A stretch of DNA of 64,000 nucleotides, from positions 46,864 through 110,863 of the forward strand of contig CAJWDL010000003.1 in the NCBI GenBank assembly GCA_913030805.1. Reading direction: 5' to 3'. This document shows, one piece after another, positions 15,517 through 23,569 of the stretch (position 1 is the stretch's first letter; every line of letters starts with the position of its first letter). The position numbers and the translations under genes are program-made. This DNA is from an uncultured Candidatus Pelagibacter sp. (GTDB lineage Bacteria; Pseudomonadota; Alphaproteobacteria; Pelagibacterales; Pelagibacteraceae). The notes beneath the pieces were generated by a model. The model searched no databases and was not told where the DNA came from. It was given only the letters and a program-made list of their open reading frames with translations.

Positions 15517-16407
15517 ATGACTTTATTAAAAGGGGTATATGCTGCTGGACTAAGCGTTTTAAAAGAAGATCTTTCTCTTGACGTTAAAAAAACCATCGAA
15601 CACCACGAGCATTTAATTAAGGAGGGACTTAATGGGACTTTTTTCTTTGGTTCTACAGGACAAGGTCAATTAATATCAATTGGAGAAAAAAAAAGTTTAA
15701 TTTCTGAATTAAGCCATAGCAAATATAAAGATAATTTTTTTTTAGGCACAGGTGTTAATTCATTAAGGGATAACAGAGATTTAATAAATCACTCTTTTAA
15801 TAATGGGTTTGACACATTTTTGATAATGCCACCCGCCTATTATGTGAATAATACTCACGAAGGTGTTTACAAATTTTATGCTAACCTTATTCAGCAATTT
15901 CCAAAAATTAAAATTATTTTGTACAACTTTCAGAAACTTTCACAGTATCTCTTTTCTCCACAAGCCATTGAGAAACTTGTAAAAGATTTTCCAGATGCGA
16001 TCCGAGCATGCAAAGATTCAAGCTACAACCTTTATGAAATTTTGAAAATTCCTGGATTTTCAATGTTACCTGGTAGTGAAACAAAGCTCCTTCATGGCTT
16101 GCAAAACGGTGCAAGCGGTATCATCTCGGCTGTAACCAATGTAACCTATCGTTTAGCTATAAAAGTCTATGATGATTTCAAAAATAATAGAGAACAAACG
16201 GTAAATGATAAACTTTGTGCGGTAAGAAAAGCATTTGATGATACAGGGAATTTAATTTCAGCTCTCCACAGTTTTAAGTCCGTTGAGAATGAAAATTATA
16301 AAAGATTGCTACCTCCTTTAACTTTGCCATCAACAGAAAAGCAAAAAGAATTATTAAATAAACTTAAGGAATTAAATTTTATTCCAAGAAAAGATATTGC
16401 GGCATAA
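15517..16407 (+). CDS. DapA-family aldolase (dihydrodipicolinate synthase-like)
   Basis: A 296-residue (beta/alpha)8 class I aldolase. The Schiff-base lysine is in IRACKDSS (about K166) and the partner Tyr in ILYNF (about Y136). The phosphate/carboxylate loop reads GSTGQG rather than the GTTGE of true DapA, and no lysine genes adjoin it. It more likely acts on a 2-keto-sugar acid or another pyruvate-derived compound. I start it at the ATG of MTLLKG; a TTG start 12 bases earlier is less likely. It is followed directly by the Cfa-type gene. Confidence 0.8.
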   Translation: MTLLKGVYAAGLSVLKEDLSLDVKKTIEHHEHLIKEGLNGTFFFGSTGQGQLISIGEKKSLISELSHSKYKDNFFLGTGVNSLRDNRDLINHSFNNGFDTFLIMPPAYYVNNTHEGVYKFYANLIQQFPKIKIILYNFQKLSQYLFSPQAIEKLVKDFPDAIRACKDSSYNLYEILKIPGFSMLPGSETKLLHGLQNGASGIISAVTNVTYRLAIKVYDDFKNNREQTVNDKLCAVRKAFDDTGNLISALHSFKSVENENYKRLLPPLTLPSTEKQKELLNKLKELNFIPRKDIAA

Positions 16408-16410
16408 ATT

Positions 16411-17601
16411 ATGTTATTAGCAAAATTTTTAAATAATCTTTTTAAAAAAGAAGGATTTGAATTAATAGATGCAAATTCAAAAAAGCATGTAATTGGAAAT
16501 CCAAAAGAGGAAAAACCTTTAACATTAAAATTATTTGATAAGTCCCTACATTATAAGCTTCTATTTTATCCCGATTTTTATTTTGGCGAAGCTTATACAG
16601 AAGGAACTTTAACTATAGAAAATGGAACTCTCACAGAATTTTTAAATATGGCGCTGCAAAACATAGGAAGAAAAGAAACTAATTTTTTTAGCGAGATATT
16701 AAATAATATTAGGGGATCATATCGATATTTAACAAACTTTAATTTCATAAAAAAATCAAAAATAAATGCTGCTCACAGTTATGATATTTCCGATGATTTG
16801 TACGATTTATTTCTGGATCCAAAGCGACAATATTCTTGTGCATATTTTAAGAATAAAAATGATTCTCTTGAAACAGCACAAAATAATAAAATCGAACACA
16901 TTATAAAAAAATTAATTTTAAAACCAAATCAAAAAGTACTTGATATAGGCTCCGGCTGGGGCTCTCTTGCAATAGAGATTGCTAAGAAAACACAATGCCA
17001 AGTATTAGGTATTACTTTGTCCAAAAATCAATATGCATACAGCAATAAGAAGGCAAAAGAAATGAATATGGATAATCAAGTAGAATTTAGATTATGTGAT
17101 TATAGAGAAGTTAGAGAAAAATTTGACAGAATAGTTTCAGTTGGAATGTTCGAACATGTTGGTAGAAAATTTTATAGAATTTTTTTTAACAAAATGAATC
17201 AATTATTAAAAGATGATGGTATAGCTCTTTTACATTCGATTGGCAGTATTAACTCTCCCAGATCTCCTCATCCTTGGATAACGACATACGTGTTTCCTGG
17301 AGGATATACACCAAGTTTGAGTCAACTTACAGTTCCTATTGAAAAGTCAGGATTAATATTATCTGACCTGGAAATTTTGAGAATGCATTATTCACATACA
17401 CTTCGTCACTGGAAAGAGCGTTTTTTAGAAAACAAAGCTAAAGCTTTAAAAATGTTTGATGAAAAGTTCTACAGGATGTGGCTATTTTATTTAGTGTCCT
17501 GCGAGCAAGCTTTTAAATGGGGAGACCAGGTTGTTTTCCAATTACAACTGACAAAAGAACTTCATACCGCGCCAAGCACAAGAGACTATATTTATCGATG
17601 A
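16411..17601 (+). CDS. cyclopropane-fatty-acyl-phospholipid synthase family methyltransferase
   Basis: A 396-residue SAM-dependent enzyme of the Cfa/CMAS family, which modifies unsaturated acyl chains of membrane lipids. An N-terminal lipid-binding domain (about 1-120) is followed by AHSYDISDDLYDLFLDPKRQYSCAY, the SAM motif VLDIGSGWGSLAIEIA and the bicarbonate-site region FEHVGRKFYRIFF. The end LHTAPSTRDYIYR resembles proteins in alphaproteobacteria usually annotated Cfa. The precise product (cyclopropane or other methylated lipid) is not certain. Confidence 0.85.
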   Translation: MLLAKFLNNLFKKEGFELIDANSKKHVIGNPKEEKPLTLKLFDKSLHYKLLFYPDFYFGEAYTEGTLTIENGTLTEFLNMALQNIGRKETNFFSEILNNIRGSYRYLTNFNFIKKSKINAAHSYDISDDLYDLFLDPKRQYSCAYFKNKNDSLETAQNNKIEHIIKKLILKPNQKVLDIGSGWGSLAIEIAKKTQCQVLGITLSKNQYAYSNKKAKEMNMDNQVEFRLCDYREVREKFDRIVSVGMFEHVGRKFYRIFFNKMNQLLKDDGIALLHSIGSINSPRSPHPWITTYVFPGGYTPSLSQLTVPIEKSGLILSDLEILRMHYSHTLRHWKERFLENKAKALKMFDEKFYRMWLFYLVSCEQAFKWGDQVVFQLQLTKELHTAPSTRDYIYR

Positions 17602-17634
17602 CTTATTGATAAATATTCATTATCAACCAAATCC

Positions 17635-18780
17635 ATGAAAAAAAAAAGAAATAAAAAATTTTCAAAAAAATATAAAATAAAAAAAAGTAATAAATTAAGA
17701 AAAACCAAGAAAAGAAACCTTAAAAGAAAAAAAAGAAGATTAAGAAAGATTAATAGAATTGCTTCCAGAATTAAACTGGAAAAAATAAAACTTCTAAAAT
17801 TTAACAAACAAATAAAACAATTTAAAAAAATTAGTTTTATAAAAATGGCAGAGTCCATTTTCAAATTGTTTGATAAAGCAATTATGGAAACGGCAGATTT
17901 TATTGCTAGACCACTTAAGTCTTTTAGAGATTATAGACAAGAAAAAAGAATAGAAAAATTAAGAAAGATTGAAAAGGAAAGGAAACAAAAAGAAAAAAAA
18001 ATTAAATTAGAAGAACAGCTCAGACATAAACTTAAAGAACAGGAGCTAAAACAAGAAATTAAAATCGAAAGAGAAAGAAAAAAAGACATTAAGAACTTTT
18101 TAAGGAAAGAACAGGCTGAAATCAGAAAGGAACAGTCTGAAAGACAAAAAAAGTTTCTAGCGGAATTAAAATTGGAGCGGCAATTGGAAAGCTTCAGAAA
18201 AAGAGAAGTTAAAGAGCTTGCAAACCTTGAAAAAATAGCCCTTGCCCAAGAACGAGCTGAGTACTCAGACCTCCAATCTCGAATAGAAATACTAAAACAA
18301 AAATACAGAGCCATTAGAGATCAAGCGATAAAAAAACGAGTAGAGGCTTTAGGAGTAACCACCATACAAGAAGGGGATGACCGAGAAACTTTATTAGAGA
18401 AAGAAAAGCAACATACTTTAGAACGACAAAAAATTGAAAATTGTTTGGAAAGTTTTTATAGGAGTTCGAATAGTTTGTGTTTTCAAATAAATAAGCGTTA
18501 TATTCCTAAACATCGATCGATTCTTCGATGTATTGATCGACGATTTGAGTCTGGCGAAATCTATCTTCGATTTGACGATGCTTCAGAAGAGGAATGGTTA
18601 TTGTTAATTTATATTAAAAATAATTCACCTAAAGAAGGAATTATTATTGAGGATAAAACAGATCCGACAAAAAATGTTTCTCACGAATTTAAAACTACCG
18701 AGATTTTCAAAGCTTCTGATATGATGGTTGATTCTTTAGTTCGATTACTGGAAAGAGAACGAAAACAAAAAGCTAGCTAA
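17635..18780 (+). CDS. unrecognised Lys/Arg-rich coiled-coil protein
   Basis: I do not recognise this 381-residue protein. Residues 1-70 are extremely basic, more than half Lys or Arg, with no signal peptide. Residues about 95-235 are a continuous charged heptad-like helix (EKRIEKLRKIEKERKQKEK and similar), predicted coiled coil. Residues about 255-375 look globular, with CLESFYRSSNSLCFQINKRY, RFESGEIYLRFDDASEEEWLL and a final DMMVDSLVRLLERERKQ helix. An alternative start is the ATG of MAESIFKLF at 17845, which would remove the basic tail. It follows the Cfa-type gene by 33 bases. RNA, DNA or ribosome binding is possible for the tail but unproven. Confidence 0.7.
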   Translation: MKKKRNKKFSKKYKIKKSNKLRKTKKRNLKRKKRRLRKINRIASRIKLEKIKLLKFNKQIKQFKKISFIKMAESIFKLFDKAIMETADFIARPLKSFRDYRQEKRIEKLRKIEKERKQKEKKIKLEEQLRHKLKEQELKQEIKIERERKKDIKNFLRKEQAEIRKEQSERQKKFLAELKLERQLESFRKREVKELANLEKIALAQERAEYSDLQSRIEILKQKYRAIRDQAIKKRVEALGVTTIQEGDDRETLLEKEKQHTLERQKIENCLESFYRSSNSLCFQINKRYIPKHRSILRCIDRRFESGEIYLRFDDASEEEWLLLIYIKNNSPKEGIIIEDKTDPTKNVSHEFKTTEIFKASDMMVDSLVRLLERERKQKAS

Positions 18781-18806
18781 TTTTTATTATCAACTATTTT
18801 TTGCTC

Positions 18807-19076
18807 TTACAGAATATCAAAGGATTTTTCAGTGTATTCTTGTTGATAATCTTCAATTTTGATACTTTCCACTTTTGATGAAGAGGGGCCCTTTCTACAA
18901 AGTCTTACTACATCCTCCACATCTTTTTCATGTCCTAGCAATAATGCCTCTACTTCATATTCATTTCTATTTTTGACAAAACCATGTATATTTTTTTTCT
19001 CAGCTTCCATCTTTAACCACCATCTAAAGCCGACTCCGGTGACGGTTCCTGTTATTATGATATGTATTTTTTTCAA
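18807..19076 (-). CDS. acyP: acylphosphatase
   Basis: An 89-residue enzyme that hydrolyses carboxyl-phosphate bonds such as acetyl phosphate or carbamoyl phosphate. The signature GTVTGVGFRWW carries the catalytic Arg (R18), and VKNRNEYEVEAL carries the catalytic Asn (N36). Length and both motifs are standard. It lies 3 bases downstream of pcm on the same strand and is probably co-transcribed. Confidence 0.93.
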   Translation of the reverse strand: MKKIHIIITGTVTGVGFRWWLKMEAEKKNIHGFVKNRNEYEVEALLLGHEKDVEDVVRLCRKGPSSSKVESIKIEDYQQEYTEKSFDIL

Positions 19077-19079
19077 ATT

Positions 19080-19763
19080 CTATTTTACGCTAGCTTCATT
19101 TAAGAGTGGCACAAATTTTACATCTAGTAATTCTTTTTGTTCAAAATTTCCGCTTTTTTTTGTGACCAATAATAATTTTTGATTTCCTGCTTCGTATTTT
19201 TTTGGCATAATTAAGCGACCATTGGATTTTAAGCTTTCCAATAACTTTATCGGAACAACTTCTGACGCTGCACCAATAGTAATTGCATCAAATAAAGTTT
19301 TATCTCCCCATCCTTCGAATCCATTTCCAAGTTTAAATTGAACATTTTCAATTTTAAGTTTTGCAATATTTTTTTTTGCAATATCTAATAATTTTTTGAA
19401 TCTTTCCATGGCAAAAACTGTTTTACACAACTTTGAAATAACGGCTGTGGACCATCCAACTCCACACCCAATATCTAAAATATTATCTGTCTTTCTCAAA
19501 TTTAAAAAGGAAGCCATATATGCTGTACAAAATGGTTGAGTTAAAGTTTGGCCACACTCTACAGAAAGAGCCTTATTCTCATAGGCCTCATCTAATTTCT
19601 CTGTAAATAGTTCTCTGGGAACCGCCCTGATGGCTGTTAAAATTTTTTCATCAGCTATTCCTTCAGACCTTAATTCTTGAATAAGCTCTTCGTTTTTTTC
19701 ATTTTTATAAATTGTGTGTTTTTTTTTATTTTTTTGCCAAGGAAATAGCTTTGAGGATAGCAT
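19080..19763 (-). CDS. pcm: protein-L-isoaspartate O-methyltransferase
   Basis: This SAM-dependent repair enzyme methylates isoaspartyl residues in aged proteins. The 227-residue sequence shows AIRAVPRELFTEK, GQTLTQPFCTAYMASFL and the SAM motif ILDIGCGVGWSTAVISKL. The segment FDAITIGAASEVVP matches the family's post-II region. The N-terminus has about 25 extra charged residues; a downstream start is possible but I see no better one. acyP follows it and the pentapeptide gene precedes it by 5 bases. Confidence 0.88.
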   Translation of the reverse strand: MLSSKLFPWQKNKKKHTIYKNEKNEELIQELRSEGIADEKILTAIRAVPRELFTEKLDEAYENKALSVECGQTLTQPFCTAYMASFLNLRKTDNILDIGCGVGWSTAVISKLCKTVFAMERFKKLLDIAKKNIAKLKIENVQFKLGNGFEGWGDKTLFDAITIGAASEVVPIKLLESLKSNGRLIMPKKYEAGNQKLLLVTKKSGNFEQKELLDVKFVPLLNEASVK

Positions 19764-19768
19764 TTACT

Positions 19769-20284
19769 CTATTTTTTTTTACATAAACCAATAGATCCTA
19801 GGTTACACTTGGCTCCATCGGCCCAGGTAGCGTTATTAAGGTTTGCACCTTCAAAGTTTGCATTAAGTATGTTAGCAGCAGTAAAATCTGCCTCTACTAA
19901 ATTACTGTTTTTGAAAGAGGCTCCGATTAAAGAGGCTCCATTGAATTTAACTCGAGTTAGGTTTGCTGATTCAAAATTAGATCCTTCAAAATTTCCACCT
20001 TCTAAAACAGACTCATAAAGGTTTGCCCGGAAAAATGTGGATTCTGCAAAATTACCATTAGAAAGATTGGAGTGCATCATCATACTTCTATCGAAATTAA
20101 CCTTGTTAAATGAAGTAAGACTTAAATTTGAATTTGTTAAATAGCTTGCACTTAAATCTTGACCATCTGCGAATTGGCATCCCGAATAGTCTACACTATC
20201 TCCAGGCTTATCTTCGCAAGTTGCTCCTGCTTTTAAAGTAAAGCTCATTAAAAAAAATAGAATAAAAAAAATGTGTTTAATCAT
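19769..20284 (-). CDS. exported pentapeptide-repeat protein
   Basis: A 171-residue protein with a cleavable signal peptide (MIKHIFFILFFLMSFTLKAGA). The mature part has about 15-20 pentapeptide units of A(D/N)Lxx type, such as SNLSNGNF, ANLYES, SNFESANL and EGANLNNATW, and would fold as a right-handed beta helix in the periplasm. Four Cys flank the repeats (CEDKPG..., GCQF, AKCNLGSIGLC), probably two disulfides that cap the helix. Its function is unknown. It is divergent from nadE by 43 bases. Confidence 0.88.
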   Translation of the reverse strand: MIKHIFFILFFLMSFTLKAGATCEDKPGDSVDYSGCQFADGQDLSASYLTNSNLSLTSFNKVNFDRSMMMHSNLSNGNFAESTFFRANLYESVLEGGNFEGSNFESANLTRVKFNGASLIGASFKNSNLVEADFTAANILNANFEGANLNNATWADGAKCNLGSIGLCKKK

Positions 20285-20327
20285 TTATTTTCTTAATGTA
20301 ATAATCATAGTTAATTTTGACAAATTT

Positions 20328-21065
20328 ATGAATGATAATCAAAGAATTGAAAAAATTAAGAATTGGATACTAGATTACTGTAAATCTATGCCGAAAAAGC
20401 CCGATTCCTTAGTAATAGGAATTTCGGGGGGAATTGATAGTTCAGTAACGAGTACAATCTGTGCACTAACGGGAATGAAAACCATCGTTTTATTAATGCC
20501 CATTAAGCAGATAAAAGAACAACACGATCTTAGTTTAAAGCATCAAGAGTGGCTAAAAAGTAAATTTGATAATATTGAAAGCCATTTGGTTAATTTAGAC
20601 AGGGTTTTTGAGTTTTTTAAGGAATCCCTATCAAAATTTGATAATGAACATGGATTTGCTAACTCTAGGGCTAGATTAAGAATGGCAACACTCTATCAAG
20701 TGGCTGCCGCTAATAACGGAATTGTTGTAGGTACAGGCAATAAAATCGAAGATTTTGGAATTGGCTTCCATACAAAATATGGAGACGGGGGTGTTGATAT
20801 ATCCCCTATAGCTGATTGTAAAAAAACTCAAGTTTGGAAAATGGGAGAGCACCTAGGCATCCTCAAGGAAATTATTCAAGCTGATCCTACTGATGGTCTG
20901 TGGGAAGATGGAAGACCCGATGTTGCCCAAATTGGCATTTCATATCAAGATTTAGAAAAGGCCATGGAAGATTCTCAAGACAAAAATCATAAAAAGTATT
21001 TAGAAATTAGAAAAAGGAATTTGCACAAAATGCAGCCTATTCCAGTTTGTAAAATGGATGATTGA
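20328..21065 (+). CDS. nadE: NH3-dependent NAD+ synthase
   Basis: NadE amidates deamido-NAD to NAD+ in the last step of NAD synthesis. The 245-residue form lacks a glutaminase domain, so it uses ammonia. The ATP-pyrophosphatase P-loop GISGGIDSS is at about 31-39, with NSRARLRMATLYQVA, GTGNKIEDFGIGFHTKYGDGGVDISPI and the end DPTDGLWEDGRPD all conserved. I use the ATG of MNDNQRIEK; an in-frame ATG 57 bases upstream would overlap the divergent gene and add a hydrophobic stretch foreign to the family. Confidence 0.93.
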   Translation: MNDNQRIEKIKNWILDYCKSMPKKPDSLVIGISGGIDSSVTSTICALTGMKTIVLLMPIKQIKEQHDLSLKHQEWLKSKFDNIESHLVNLDRVFEFFKESLSKFDNEHGFANSRARLRMATLYQVAAANNGIVVGTGNKIEDFGIGFHTKYGDGGVDISPIADCKKTQVWKMGEHLGILKEIIQADPTDGLWEDGRPDVAQIGISYQDLEKAMEDSQDKNHKKYLEIRKRNLHKMQPIPVCKMDD

Positions 21066-21078
21066 GGATTAAAATTAG

Positions 21079-21320
21079 TTAAAAAGGGTCTTGTATTTCT
21101 TCTTCAAAATTTGCCCATTGTTCTTCGTCTCTTTTTTTTTTCAAATGTTTTAAAAAATCTATAACATTGCTACTATTTTTCTTTTTTTTTCTGATAATTT
21201 TTTTGCTTTTTCAGCTTGAGAATGAACACCCATTCTAAATACTTCACCGGGATCTGTTATAGCCATATGAGCTAGTCCATGTGCTATAGAAACACACATT
21301 TCTAATTGTTCAGGTGTCAT
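21079..21320 (-). pseudogene. small protein gene apparently frameshifted at a poly-A tract
   Basis: On the minus strand an ATG at 21320 opens a frame beginning MTPEQLEMCVSIAHGLAHMA and continuing DPGEVFRMGVHSQAEKAKK. It reaches an A9 run (21182-21190) and stops at 21159 after 53 codons. With one more A, the frame would continue to 21079 through SSNVIDFLKHLKKKRDEEQW and end ANFEEEIQDPF, which looks like a natural acidic C-terminus of an 80-residue protein. The gene may be interrupted, read by slippage, or carry a sequencing error. I do not recognise the family. Confidence 0.55.
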
Positions 21321-21352
21321 TATTTTTTTGCAAGAATCTTCAATTCCTTTCC

Positions 21353-21523
21353 TTAATTTTTCTTAAGCGGTCCTAAAGGTTTTAAACCTTTTCTAATTCT
21401 TTTTACGTCGTTATATCCACGCATATAACCTTTAGCAGATGATACCGGGTGAGGTAGTTTACGCTTTTTATACAAAGCGATCATTCCCTTGAGTGTTGCT
21501 TTATGTAATTTTTTTCTAGGCAT
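21353..21523 (-). CDS. small basic protein of unknown function (56 aa)
   Basis: A short minus-strand gene encodes MPRKKLHKATLKGMIALYKK... and ends KPLGPLKKN, with about 19 Lys/Arg in 56 residues and no membrane segment. A second in-frame ATG lies just upstream at 21526, and a stop codon just beyond that bounds the frame. The motif HPVSSAKGYMRGYNDVKRIRKGL looks conserved rather than random. It is followed at 32 bases by the second small gene, so the two probably form an operon. High charge suggests nucleic-acid or ribosome association, which is inference. Confidence 0.6.
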   Translation of the reverse strand: MPRKKLHKATLKGMIALYKKRKLPHPVSSAKGYMRGYNDVKRIRKGLKPLGPLKKN

Positions 21524-21580
21524 CATTGAATTTATTCATTTGTTCAATTTAACCAGAAAATTGAATTTATATAAATATAT

Positions 21581-21615
21581 ATATTCCTTGTTTACTTTTC
21601 GTAAATAAGGAATAT
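21581..21615 (+). repeat. 15-bp hairpin just before rmuC
   Basis: ATATTCCTTGTTTAC-TTTTC-GTAAATAAGGAATAT pairs completely on the plus strand (one G-U); on the minus strand that position is a C-A mismatch. The right arm contains AAGGAA, the only Shine-Dalgarno-like sequence before the rmuC ATG, 14 bases away. A second inverted repeat, TTCAATTT...AAATTGAA, lies at 21543-21564. The stem could hide the ribosome site. Confidence 0.55.
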
Positions 21616-21626
21616 TTAATATTAGT

Positions 21627-22700
21627 ATGCAAGATTCGCTTTTATATATAGCTTCAGCTCTCATAGTTCTCCTTATCGCTGTTCTTGCTATCGATATTTA
21701 TCTTTTGATTAATAGAAAAAAGAAAAAAGACGAAGATAAATCTATTGATGAAATGAATAGTTTAAAAGAATCATTAAATAATTCCATTAATAACATGTCC
21801 ACATCCTTTAACAATTTGTCGAAAGATGTGACTCGTGACATGACCCAGGCGCTCACTAAAGTTGATGAGAAAGTGGGAGTCTTTAACAAGCAAGTAGAAG
21901 ATTTGAATAAAAGCCAAGCGAGTTTTAGTAAAATTTTAGCGGGTGTCAAAAAATATGGTACGCTGGCTGAGTTTAGTTTGGCCTCTATACTTAAAGATTT
22001 ATTACCGGCTTCTCAATACATTGCTAATGTCAAGATGAAAGAGGATACGAGCGAGAATGTGGAATTTGCCGTAAAACTGCAAGACGGTGTCTTGGTTCCA
22101 ATCGATTCACATTGGCCAGTTGAAAAATTTCAGGCTATCAACGATGCTGAAGAGGCAAAAGATAAAGCAGCCATAGCGGATGCCAGAGATAAATTAGCAA
22201 GCGCCTTTAGAACCAAAGCAAAAAAAGTTAATGAAAAATATATTGTTCCACCGAAATCAACCGATTTTGCAATCGTTTATGCACCAACGGAAAGTTTATT
22301 TTCAGAACTAACTAGCTATCGAGATCCAAGTACCAAAGAATTACTAACACAGGAATTGATGAGAAAGCATAAAATTACAATTTCAGGACCGAATACACTT
22401 TCAGCTTTCTTGCAGTCCTTACATATGGGTTTCCAGACTTTAAAAGTTCAAAAACATGCAACACAAATTTATGATGATTTAAGAAACATCTCTTCTAGAT
22501 TTAACAAACATTTTGATGGAATTCTTAGCCTTAGAAAAATTTTGGAGGAAGCACTAAGCCACACTGACGATTTTGGCAGAGATGCCAGATCCATTATGAG
22601 GACGTTAGAAAATATCAAAGATCCTGATCAAACTGAAAAAACTACAAAAGAAGAAAAAGTGACAAAGGCAGATTTTAAAGACAAAACCAAAATTTCTTAG
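21627..22700 (+). CDS. rmuC: DNA recombination protein RmuC
   Basis: A 357-residue protein with an N-terminal membrane helix (about 5-27), a coiled-coil stretch (about 40-105) and the RmuC nuclease-like domain. The domain shows YGTLAEFSLASILKDLLP, VLVPIDSHWPVEKFQ, FAIVYAPTESLFSEL and GPNTLSAFLQSLHMGFQTL, matching the family. RmuC limits recombination at inverted repeats in E. coli; its biochemistry is not settled. It converges on a nuclease gene 10 bases away. Confidence 0.9.
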   Translation: MQDSLLYIASALIVLLIAVLAIDIYLLINRKKKKDEDKSIDEMNSLKESLNNSINNMSTSFNNLSKDVTRDMTQALTKVDEKVGVFNKQVEDLNKSQASFSKILAGVKKYGTLAEFSLASILKDLLPASQYIANVKMKEDTSENVEFAVKLQDGVLVPIDSHWPVEKFQAINDAEEAKDKAAIADARDKLASAFRTKAKKVNEKYIVPPKSTDFAIVYAPTESLFSELTSYRDPSTKELLTQELMRKHKITISGPNTLSAFLQSLHMGFQTLKVQKHATQIYDDLRNISSRFNKHFDGILSLRKILEEALSHTDDFGRDARSIMRTLENIKDPDQTEKTTKEEKVTKADFKDKTKIS

Positions 22701-22710
22701 GTAAATATAT

Positions 22711-23421
22711 TTATTTTTTAAAGGGCTGGACTTGTGCGTGCCAAGCACAATTTCCGCAGTATTTTCCGGAAGCGGGTGGCTTTTCTAGCTGTAAGCATTT
22801 ATCTAAATCTACAAGAATATCTTCGATATAGTCCGTCCTTAATGTGTAGGGTAATAAAGTGATTTTAAAAGATAATTTACCCTCAAAAGTCTTTTGATTT
22901 TCATCTCTTGCATTGCATATTAGCCAATAGCCAGTCTTAAAAATTTTATAACCATTGAGTTTTAGTAGGTAAGCATAAAAATCTAACTGTCTTAGGTTGG
23001 ATTTATAATACGCTTGAGATGAATTGGGATAATCAGGATCATTTTTATTAGAGGTAGCCTTGTAATCTAGAACAACAATTTCATCAGTGTTTTTGTTGAG
23101 CCACAAATCATCCAAAGCACCAAATAAAGTGAATTTTGTTTTTGTTGATTTTGCTTCGATCCCTTTCCTGTTGTTTCTATAAGCGTCAAGTTTTTCTTGG
23201 TCAAGTTTGTAGGGAACAAAATTTAAGTTATGTTTTTTAAAAATTGGATGAGGTTGCTGATTCTTTCTTAATTCATCAAACTCTGCTTTGAGAAGACTAT
23301 CAACCCTAGAGTTTATTGGATGACCCGGTGTTCTTGGTGGATCAATATTATGTTTTTCTTTCAAATAAAAACAAAATGGACAACGAATAAAATTTTCCCA
23401 TCTTGATCTGCTTAATTTCAT
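22711..23421 (-). CDS. PD-(D/E)XK nuclease, Cas4/RecB-like with cysteine cluster
   Basis: The 236-residue protein has the RecB/Cas4 nuclease core: LFGALDDLWL (D104/D105), IVVLDYKAT (D119, K121) and the RQLDFYAYLL motif IV. Cysteine pairs at the N-terminus (CPFC, 14-17) and C-terminus (CGNC, 222-225) could bind a 4Fe-4S cluster, as in Cas4 and AddB. No CRISPR array or cas1 is present, so it is not assigned to CRISPR. It probably processes DNA ends, in line with the neighbouring rmuC and exonuclease I genes. The exact substrate is unknown. Confidence 0.75.
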   Translation of the reverse strand: MKLSRSRWENFIRCPFCFYLKEKHNIDPPRTPGHPINSRVDSLLKAEFDELRKNQQPHPIFKKHNLNFVPYKLDQEKLDAYRNNRKGIEAKSTKTKFTLFGALDDLWLNKNTDEIVVLDYKATSNKNDPDYPNSSQAYYKSNLRQLDFYAYLLKLNGYKIFKTGYWLICNARDENQKTFEGKLSFKITLLPYTLRTDYIEDILVDLDKCLQLEKPPASGKYCGNCAWHAQVQPFKK

Positions 23422-23569
23422 AAATATGTTTGACTTTTATAACAGAAATATCTATATAACAAATTAACTAAATATTAGTTATCATATTGTTTTGTCGCTG
23501 TGTTTAGGGTTTCTTCCAAAAAATTAAATCCTCACATTTGCAATAATTAGGTACGATAAATAATTAATT

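Noticed and set aside
17931..18314. Ser/Phe-rich minus-strand frame within the coiled-coil gene
   Set aside because: The composition (runs of Ser, Phe, Leu, Cys) is what the complement of AAA/AGA/GAA-rich coiled-coil codons gives; it is not a separate gene.
20271..20327. Upstream ATG for nadE
   Set aside because: It adds a hydrophobic stretch foreign to NadE and overlaps the divergent pentapeptide-repeat gene.
22711..23421. Cas4 as part of a CRISPR system
   Set aside because: No direct-repeat array and no cas1, cas2 or other cas genes occur in the window; stand-alone Cas4/RecB-like nucleases are common.
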